Assembly (NCBI GenBank): GCA_016617855.1
Contig: JAECUM010003725.1
Location: forward strand, 1-64,000
Source: Megalonaias nervosa
Lineage: Eukaryota; Mollusca; Bivalvia; Unionida; Unionidae
DNA: 64,000 nt
Reading direction: 5' to 3'
The notes under the pieces were generated by a model. The model ran no database searches, was not told where the DNA came from, and saw only the letters and a list, made by a program, of their open reading frames with translations. Both the position numbers and the translations under genes were made by a program. Numbering within the stretch: the stretch's first letter is position 1; the number at the start of each line of letters is the position of its first letter. Below are positions 57,181 to 64,000 of this stretch, piece by piece.

Positions 57181-58350
57181 ATCTGTACCACTGTTGGTCC
57201 ATGGTAACTCAATTGGGTTTTTTGCCCAACCTCAAGAAACAGATCTCACTCCATCGCAAGACTTTGTTTACATGGGGATGAATTTCCTCACAAACCCGAA
57301 CTTAGGGTTCCCTGTATTGGATAGATCCATTCGTAACCCAGTTAGAAATGCTATGGAAAAATCTTCTTTGTCTGCATGACTGTGCCTGTCCCTTCTGGAA
57401 CCTATAACGCCGCTTCCAGTTTGGTTCTATTAGGACGTCTTCATATGTGACCTCTACAGTTACTCCTTCTTGCAAGGTGGAAACCTTGCAAAGATTCTCT
57501 ATCAGCAATGATCTTTCTAGGACCAACATTTCATCACCATTTGAAGTGGTGGATGAATCAAGACAGATTCATGCTTGGAGTCCCCATACATGCACTCAAA
57601 TCCTACTCCTATCTGCTAGCTAATGCGTCAGATTACAGTTGGGGGTGCTCATTTAGAACCAAAGGGCATAATTCTGCAGGGACTTTGGACTTCGTCTGAA
57701 TCATCCCTCCACATAAACAACCTAGAAATGAAGGCTGTATATACACCTAGCATTGTAATGGAAAATCTACAGAGTAAGGGTTCGATGTGTCATAGTCTCC
57801 TACAACAACACGTCCGTCATAGCTTATCTTCGACATTAATGAGGTACACATGTCCCTTCTCTTTGTGTATAAGTCTGGAACCCCCTGTGCTGAGCCACCT
57901 TGGAGAACATTACACTCACAGTTCTGCATATTCTGGGCAAAAAGAACATTTTGGCAAACAGTCTCTCCAGAACTCGCAGAGCCATCCTCACAGAAGGGAC
58001 TCTTCACTGCTCTGTTAAAGAGGCCCTTTTCTTGCTGTGGGAAGTGGATCTATTTGCAACCAGGCTCAACAACAGACTTCGTTTTTACATTTCTTCTGTT
58101 CCCGATCAAGGAGCATGGGCAGTGGATGTGTTCAGTCTCCAGCTGGATTGGCAGTTTGCTTACACTTTCCCTCCCTTCTGACTGATTCCTCAAGTTCTGC
58201 AAAAAGTCAGAACTTCCACTTCTCAGATCATTCTCATAGCCCCTCTGTGGCTTCAGCGCTCATGGTTCAACAATCTTCTGGACTTGCTGATCACTTGACC
58301 CAGGTTTCTTCCTCTCAGGAAGGATCTTTTGTCACAACACTGGAGATCCT
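57181..58350 (+). pseudogene. DIRS-like RT remnant and RNase H
   Basis: 57190-57300 encodes only the end of an RT (TQLGFLPNLKKQISL; MNFLTNPNLGF across a frame change). The fingers and the catalytic Y-x-DD part are absent between the gag-like end and this point. 57610-57990 matches RNase H (ASDYSWGCSF, NNLEMKAVYTPS, then ILGKKNILANSLSRTRRAIL). 58010-58180 encodes ALFLLWEVDLFATRLNNRLR, the extension typical of DIRS polyproteins. Frames change several times. Confidence 0.75.
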
Positions 58351-58379
58351 TTCTCAGTAACAGCCCACAAATTCTCCAC

Positions 58380-59490
58380 CTTCATGCTGGGCTCATCTCA
58401 AGCAATCTCTCTGTTGGAACAACTTTTGGGTGAAATTGCCAGTTGCGTCATTCAGGCCAGGAGAGCTTCTACATTCAAGGTCTGTGATGCCAGGTGGAGA
58501 ATCTAATGTGATTGGTGCAGTAGGAAACCTGTTGATCCAAGCTAACCCTCTAGAACTTCTGTTGCTGGTTTCCATTTGTTTCTGTTTGAGAACAGAAGAT
58601 GCTCTGTACCCACTATCAAGGGCTATAGAGCTGCCATTTCAAACATGCATAAATTCACTCAAGGCATGGCTATTGGTTCAGATTCGCACCTTACCAATCT
58701 TATTAGGTATTCTGAGCTGCAGAGACCTGTCTCATGATCTCTTATGCCTTGATGGAATCTTTCTTGTATTTTATGGTCTTTAACCAAAATCATATTACCC
58801 ATTGAGTGAGGCCTCTTTTTGGGACCTCACTCTAAAGTGTTTCTACTTGTTCTTCCCTCAGCAGGATGATGAAGTGAGAGTCATGCCTTATCTATTGACG
58901 CTGGCCATCTCCGGTTTAATGGGAATTATGATTTGGTTTCCCTTCTTTGTCAACTGGGATTTTATCCAAAAATAAATTACCTTCCATAGCTCCTCTACCA
59001 ATAGAAATCTTTGTCTCAGTTGAATCTGTGTTGCAGATGATACATATAGACTTTTATGTCCCATGAGGGCCCACCATTTCTATCTTAAGACATCCAAAGG
59101 AAAAAGAAATGGTAGGAAGTGTCTTTTCCTCCCTCGCAAGGGCTCCATAGACATTTCAGCTGCAACTGTTTCATGATGGATTGTCACCACAATCATAAGA
59201 GCATACCAGTCTCTTACTGATCAAGACCTTTCCTTTATAAAAAAAAACATAAATCCCATGAGGTTTGCAACATTACTACCTCCTGGGCCAACCTTAATCA
59301 CTCTTCCTTGGAGGACATAATTGTGGCATTCCCATGCCACCTTTTCCTCCTTTTACCTCTGCTCTTTATAACAACAAAGCACAGGCATTTTGTCTCTGGG
59401 TCCCATTGTTTTGGCACAATATGCGGCCCCAAGAAATACCAACATTCCATAACATGGACCTCTCCACCAATGGTGAGTACTCTCCATTTT
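58380..59490 (+). pseudogene. DIRS-like tyrosine recombinase remnant
   Basis: The N-terminal part lies around 58430-58640 (ENRRCSVPTIKGYRAAISNM in one frame) and the C-terminal catalytic part around 59200-59340 (YQSLTDQDLSFI, then HEVCNITTSWANLNHSSLED). The usual Arg after the His-x-x position reads Cys here (HEVCN). In the fragment at 5920 the equivalent reads RKVRD. The enzyme would integrate circular cDNA without target duplication. Several stops break it. Confidence 0.7.
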
Positions 59491-59539
59491 CTTTGTTTTT
59501 TTTTTTTATTTATTAGTGCGTCAGCCAACGCTCCTTACT

Positions 59540-59905
59540 GACAAATTCAGCTAACAATAGTTATGGGTAAGCTATTGCTGCTATGAAAATGTAGGCTTGG
59601 TTTGGGGGTGTGTGTGTGTGTAAAACTAATTTGAATTATGCAATACTTACCCACAGCTATTGTCAAATGCCCTGCTTCCACCCCGCTCTGATGTCCTGAT
59701 GTAATAGTCATCTATGAAAAAATGAACTATCTGTGCTTGTTTGCTGATACAAGGCAAGTTGCAAGAGGAATTGCATCATACTGACAATTCTTCATTTAAG
59801 GGAGGATGTATGCACATCAGATGGATGGTGTGATTTTTCGGCACTAAAAAAACCTAAACAATAGCTACAGGTAAGTATTGCATAATTAAAATTAGTTTTA
59901 CCCCT
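59540..59905. repeat. Terminal and inverted repeats of the DIRS-like element
   Basis: TAAAACTAATTTGAATTATG then CAATACTTACCCACAGCTAT (59622-59660) is inverted at 59858-59902 (AATAGCTACAGGTAAGTATT then GCATAATTAAAATTAGTTTT). A shorter inverse of the same motif (AACAATAGTTATGGGTAAGC) lies at 59553-59572. A single copy follows the DIRS fragment at 6305. This fits split or inverted terminal repeats of DIRS elements. A separate small MITE-like element at 59622-59902 is the alternative. Confidence 0.65.
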
Positions 59906-59924
59906 GAAAAAAACTACCTTTTAT

Positions 59925-60265
59925 TAGTATCAATAATGATGCTTCAGTGCCTTTTTTATGTGCAAGTTTTGTGTGTACTATAGAAAACTCATTTATATTG
60001 CTATATAGCATCTGCCATGGTCGGATACATACAGGTAAGTTTTCTATGTATCATTTACTCATAGCATCCACTTCATACATGTAGCTAATATAAGTGACAC
60101 TTTAGTGATTTTACCTGTATAGGCAGTCAAACATGGGCCTTCTTACAGATAACTGATTACTAGAATTGGTTATTTAGCATCCACTTAGCATGTATTAATA
60201 GTGATGCTTTAATTATCTACCTGTACAGGCCATGTGCGCCCTTTTACAGGTAGATACAACACATA
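59925..60265. repeat. Degenerate ~120-130 bp direct repeat, about three units
   Basis: Phrases like TATTAATAGTGATGCTTTAA and ATTTTACCTGTATAGGCAGT recur with drift, along with two GCATCCACTT(C/A) boxes. It lies between the DIRS-like and Maverick-like blocks. No coding signal. Confidence 0.45.
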
Positions 60266-60399
60266 GCTTGGCATGGACACTCCCAAGTTCATAAAGCAGG
60301 ACACATGACACATTACATATATATATTGTCTGCTCTGTATTGTCTTACACTCTACATGTAGTTTCCTCTGGTTGTTATTTCTTTAAATACATATCAGAC

Positions 60400-62530
60400 T
60401 TGCATAGTATGGACAGAAGTCAAAGGGTGGCAATTTTATGGGGAAGGCGCAGAAAAACACCTTGCGGGACAAATGCATCATCAGCTTGCACACAGGTGTC
60501 TTCTCAGCTGATCACAGCTGTTCCCCCCAATTATAATATTTTTCTTTTACAAACACAGACAAATTGTCCATCACATGATTCGAACCCTAATAAAGTTCCA
60601 TTTGACGACCAACAATGCTAACCTCTACACTGTTTTTTGTCTGTCTGTAAATTTACAGAGTAAATTGACCAGCCCTTGTTAAATCAAAAATTGACCAAGA
60701 AAATTTCCAAAATAAGATTAAATCGTTAGAAACTACAAGAGAATAGTTTGCAAGATTATCTATGATTAAAACAGCTGCGGCCAGGTTTGATTTTGATAGA
60801 GTAGACGATAAGAAAAGATGCCCACCGTTTGATTTACAATTACACGAGTATATCAGAATGGGCACAGAGGAGTTCAAGTGGGATGATATAACTCATGTTT
60901 GGTCAACATTCCAAATAGATCCTGATGGTATTTTCATTGAATCTACAATGAATGGCTAACACAGGGGAATGATTATAGATCATATAGCTGATGATAAAAA
61001 GTATTTATTTAGAATTAAATTTATTGTCGAACACAATGGTCCAACATGGATTATCTGGGATAAACTTGACCCTGTTCAACAATCACAAGCAATTGGCCTG
61101 CATATCGCCGTTGCAGATAAAAATTATGCACTGGGAATGCTGATGGGCATTGACAGGCCTTATTATGAAAAATCATATCCTGTAACTGCTGTTGTTTATA
61201 CACTTTATAGTTTAAACAAGCCCAATATTAATGCTCTTCAACCGACGTGAGGTGCAAGCGCACCCACTGGCATGCTAAATTGTGTGGCTCAGTGGGTCAC
61301 AGAACATTTTATGAATGCCCCACGAGGAAATGGACTGAAAAGAATTCATGGCGCCTAACACCAAGGGGATTTCTTGATGATATGTTGCATTCACATATTG
61401 AATTAGGACACTGCAGCCTTTGGAACACAAATATAATCACATTGATGTAATTTCAGCTGATATGGTGGTTTGTTACCTGTTAGTTTTCTTGGAGCTGATG
61501 AATGTGTGCCATATTTCTCACAATTTGGTCATCCAACAAATAAAATGACCAGAGTTGCAAGAAAGGTCCACTGCTAGCATTGGATCTAACTGGATTTGCC
61601 GAGAATGAATCATTTGATTTTGCAGCAAAACATTCATCGGGTTATTGTTGCTTGGTTTGGTCATCATTTTAATAAACCAGATCTGGGGATAGACTGCTGT
61701 ACAAAAAATAAACATGGTTGGGCTCTGATAGTCCTATTCAGATACATGCATGGATATTTACATCATTCACAGTAAGTACAGCAATGATTTCATATAGGCC
61801 ACAAAAACAGTTTGGCTCCCAGAGAATGATGATATATTGTTTGCAAAAGATATAAGCAAAAACATTATTAGCAAATTTACCCAGGAAGCCTCATCTGATA
61901 ACAAGCACCACTGTACAAGGTTAATTATGCACTTGAATTTATAATCACAGATATGGCAGCATAAGGTGTATTAGCCACCAGGGAGCTTGCAAACTTAGCA
62001 AATGGAACCACTATCAGTACCATCATCAGCTACTATGATAGTGATTCACCCCAGTTTACTTATCTCAGATCATCGATGCTTGCAGTGATAAACCAATTTC
62101 CAAATTATGCTGTTAGAGTCATCTCTGACTCATTTTATATAAGTAAAACAAAAATAGATCTTTTATTACAAAAACCTTTCAATGTTACACACTGACAACA
62201 CCAATTCTGCTCAATGGGGTCATTAGAGAATAAAAAATGAATGAGTATGTAATTCTGAATTTGCAGATGGTAAACCTCCTGGAGTGCATTACCACAACAA
62301 TAAATTATCACAACCGTCATCGGCACCATCAGTTCATGATACCATTTCATGACATAAAATGGTTTATTTTAATGGTCCTGGCCACTAGCAAATCCAACCC
62401 AGTGGTAATTGTGTATTTTCAGGAATTACTTGTAATTATTCACAGACAAACCATGCTGAGGAGCACCAAATCTAGTCTGTATATTGCAGGCCTACCCATA
62501 GATCTTACGATGCTGGAAATTGTGTGGTTA
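60400..62530 (+). pseudogene. Family B DNA polymerase-like gene running into a helicase-like P-loop region (remnant)
   Basis: 60762-60959 and 60969-61250 encode FDFDRVDDKKRCPPFDLQLH, IRMGTEEFKWDDITHVWSTF and DPVQQSQAIGLHIAVADKNY. Further on come CVAQWVTEHF (61285), FLGADECVPYFSQFGHPTNK (61488) and, near 62000-62130, SPQFTYLRSSMLAVINQFPN and AVRVISDSFY. I read the last as a derived form of the polymerase B palm motif C. Near 62355-62385 a frame starts MVYFNGPG and breaks where a Walker A Gly/Lys would follow, with FTPTN-like residues after. This suggests a polymerase-helicase fusion. It would replicate the element. Stops and frame changes are many, and the family call is from resemblance only. 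Confidence 0.5.
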
Positions 62531-62544
62531 TGCTCCAGATAGGA

Positions 62545-63240
62545 TCAGTTGCTTTTTTTTTTACCACCTTCAAGTTCACCAGGTTCATATAAATACCTGA
62601 ATGTCATGTTGCTGCCCAGCACTTGTCTCCATGAGTGACTCATTGACGAGTCGTGCTGCTTAACTTGGATGTGTTTCTTTGTGATTGCATCAACAGGTCT
62701 CATAGGAATTCCACACGTGACTTCATTGTTTAATGCCACTATCATATGTGGTAGTCTCACAACCCATTCATGAGATCTTTCCTTACTCGGTAATTCCTAG
62801 GTGTACGGATGTCCAAACAATCACTCAGCAACTGTTCAGTTAAATTGTTCAATGATTGCCTGATCATGATGTATGGCAGTGTGTCTGCATCTGATTTCAA
62901 GATTAGGTTATTACATCAGCGATGATACTGAAATTCTTTGCCAGGATCAACCTGTAGCAATCATGGCCATCGCATTCCGCCATGTGCTGTTTTAGTTGAT
63001 AGTGGTTCTGCTTCCTTGTATCTACTTGCAACGTCGACGACCATCAGCATGTATTTGTATGTGTGAGTCTGTCGTTTGCGTGATGTGTCAGTGATAGTGT
63101 CATGGGGTAAAAACAAAATATCTGCCTGATGAACTTCATGAGCAACGCCACGTGAGACACCTGCAGCATTGGCAAGTTTGCTAATTGCTGCTAACTTAAA
63201 ACTCGTAACTGATCTTATTAACCAGTTGGCGAGTGATTCT
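62545..63240 (-). pseudogene. Maverick/Polinton-type retroviral-like integrase (remnant)
   Basis: On the minus strand, N- to C-terminal: VHQADILFLPHDTI (near 63150), MVVDVASRYKEAEPLSTK (near 63035), then degraded DDE-core residues (HHDQAIIEQFN near 62860), and an open C-terminal part 62760-62545 (LPHMIVALNNEVTCGIPMRP; VDAITKKH; TFRYLYEPGELEGGKK). The D...D...E order is recognisable although stops cut it. Such integrases insert Polintons with 6 bp duplications. The gene lies tail to tail with the polymerase-like gene, about 15 bp apart. Confidence 0.7.
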
Positions 63241-63303
63241 TGTATGTTTTTTTTTTATCAACTTCAGCATGTGAATTAACTTGACATCAGCAATATGTCA
63301 TTG

Positions 63304-63516
63304 TTACAGGTCTTTATTTTTAGATGCAACATCATGGGCATGGCACACTTGATCAATCACATTTACTGGAAATTCACCTGGTTTTGGTTGATTTTTTTTG
63401 TCTAGTTGTGTTCCAGGACAACAGTAATTATATCCGAGAAGATGTTTTTTACCCGGGTACTTAGCCCATGCAGTTCCTGGTAATTTTCCCAATTGCCACA
63501 GCAATATCACCACCAC
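63304..63516 (-). CDS. Small phospholipase A2-like ORF of parvovirus-VP1 style
   Basis: A 70-codon frame with LLGYNYCCPGTQLDKKN, resembling the calcium-binding loop, and VIDQVCHAHDVA, with the catalytic His-Asp pair, spaced as in the PLA2 domain of parvovirus capsid proteins and of PLA2-like proteins in some large DNA transposons. The residue where a Tyr usually follows the HD helix (HDxxY) reads Ser. The N-terminus KLPGTAWAKYPGKKH fits the family's upstream Gly/Lys-rich part. In viruses this domain breaches membranes during entry; here it is an endogenous, possibly inactive copy. It lies upstream of the integrase remnant on the same strand. Confidence 0.6.
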   Translation of the reverse strand: MVVILLWQLGKLPGTAWAKYPGKKHLLGYNYCCPGTQLDKKNQPKPGEFPVNVIDQVCHAHDVASKNKDL

Positions 63517-63678
63517 TTAACATCTCGTAAGGTGCCACAAACTTATTTTTTGTGCCGCATTTTACATGCTTGCCTGTTATTCCTTGTCATTGTTGCTCTT
63601 AGAATAGTTGTATCCTTGACTGTCTTGCATTGAACACAATATAGACTAATGACTATAAATAAAACATATTCCTACAAT
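63517..63678. other. Gap between divergent PLA2-like and ATPase genes
   Basis: About 160 bp between the starts of a minus and a plus gene, so a shared promoter is possible. TATAAATAAA at 63655-63663 lies shortly before the ATPase start. Confidence 0.4.
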
Positions 63679-64000
63679 ATGAACATCATCAACTTTTCAG
63701 TGACACAGACACAAGCACCCATCAAGCATCATCCAGCATTACCAAATACTGTTTGAGACATTATCATTGGTCTGTCTGAGTCTGGTAAAACTCAGTTGTT
63801 GCTCAACCTGTTAATGAGGTGGCTCAAATGGGACAAACTTTATTTTGTAATGCCATCCAATGACGATCAGTGATGTTATGATGTCCTTGAGGAATTCAGT
63901 GAAGTTGCAAATGATTCCATAGAACATGAGCATTCCACCAATACAGGTGTTGTTGAATTTATCACCGACATCAGTGATGCACCATCGGTTGAAGATCTTG
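63679..64000 (+). pseudogene. Packaging-type P-loop ATPase (FtsK/A32-like), 5' part, two in-frame TGA codons
   Basis: From ATG 63679 one frame runs to the window end with TGA at 63754 and 63871 only. It encodes a Walker A motif GLSESGKTQLLLNLL (63769 on) and RWLKWDKLYFV, then VEFITDISDAPSVEDL. The Walker A near the N-terminus and the 'WDKLY' strand resemble the genome-packaging ATPases of Polintons, adintoviruses and virophages. These pump DNA into capsids. It is divergent from the PLA2-like ORF. The reading frame is otherwise intact, so the TGAs may be simple decay. It is cut by the window edge. Confidence 0.6.

Larger units (their letters stand above)
55375..59700 (+). mobile_element. DIRS-like tyrosine-recombinase retroelement, decayed, RT mostly deleted
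   Basis: Order: gag-like region, remnant of reverse transcriptase, RNase H with the DIRS-type 'DLFATRLNNR' extension, tyrosine recombinase, then terminal repeats (59540-59700). This order and the lack of LTRs or integrase fit DIRS elements. Frameshifts and stops are scattered throughout. A second fragment of the family is at 5880-6380. The 5' end is uncertain. Confidence 0.8.
60400..64000. mobile_element. Maverick/Polinton- or adintovirus-like endogenous element (decayed, partial)
   Basis: Within 3.6 kb lie four gene types that co-occur in large eukaryotic DNA transposons and related viruses: a family B polymerase-like gene (+, 60400-62530), a retroviral-type integrase (-, 63240-62545), a phospholipase A2-like ORF (-, 63516-63304) and a packaging-type P-loop ATPase (+, 63679 to the window edge). 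No terminal inverted repeat, capsid or protease gene is visible, and the right part is outside the window. All genes are broken except the short PLA2-like frame. The assignment is by motif memory and context. Confidence 0.65.

Overview
The window looks like nuclear DNA of an invertebrate animal, most likely a lophotrochozoan such as a mollusc. It is AT-rich, contains one spliced gene with long introns, and is full of eukaryotic retroelements, tRNA-derived SINEs and long-period degenerate repeats. The mollusc assignment is an inference from the repeat style; no species can be named. I found no operons, rRNA, ordinary tRNA genes or CRISPR array.

Host gene: five exons on the + strand (12572-12843, 17145-17295, 24696-24860, 50701-50810, 54795-54882) have matching splice phases. 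Together they encode about 262 residues of ankyrin repeats plus a short linker that resembles the cytosolic N-terminal part of a TRPA-type cation channel. The first exon(s) and the membrane part are not visible. The third intron is about 25.8 kb and carries most of the nested elements.

Mobile elements: (i) A Gmr1-like Ty3/gypsy LTR family. One full-length dead copy lies at 40682-47768, with both LTRs and a CTCC target duplication. Two partial copies lie at 1-3344 and 22122-24077 (both minus), and three solo or partial LTRs at 7354-8278, 15211-16021 and 30270-31217. Integrase lies upstream of reverse transcriptase, and the capsid resembles a SCAN domain. (ii) Several non-LTR retrotransposon fragments, of an endonuclease type with a C-terminal zinc finger (28344-32050, 3610-4280) and a CR1/jockey-like type (35757-37955, 11340-12069, 26520-26835, 48130-49720). 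(iii) DIRS-like tyrosine-recombinase retroelements (55375-59700, fragment 5880-6380). (iv) One tRNA-derived SINE family seen at four loci, one copy complete with target duplications. (v) Two TIR elements (13562-13747, 18548-19845) and a fold-back palindrome (38319-38956).

The right end (60400-64000) is the most unusual part. It is a decayed Maverick/Polinton- or adintovirus-like block: a family-B-polymerase-like gene that seems to run into a helicase-like P-loop region (+), a retroviral-type integrase (-), a small parvovirus-VP1-style phospholipase A2-like ORF (-), and a packaging-type P-loop ATPase with two in-frame TGA codons (+) that runs off the window.

Three minisatellites with 28-30 bp units (17417-17665, 48695-49340, 53285-53900) and degenerate ~150-165 bp repeats make up much of the rest. 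Coding calls inside mobile elements are all fossils, broken by frameshifts and stops.
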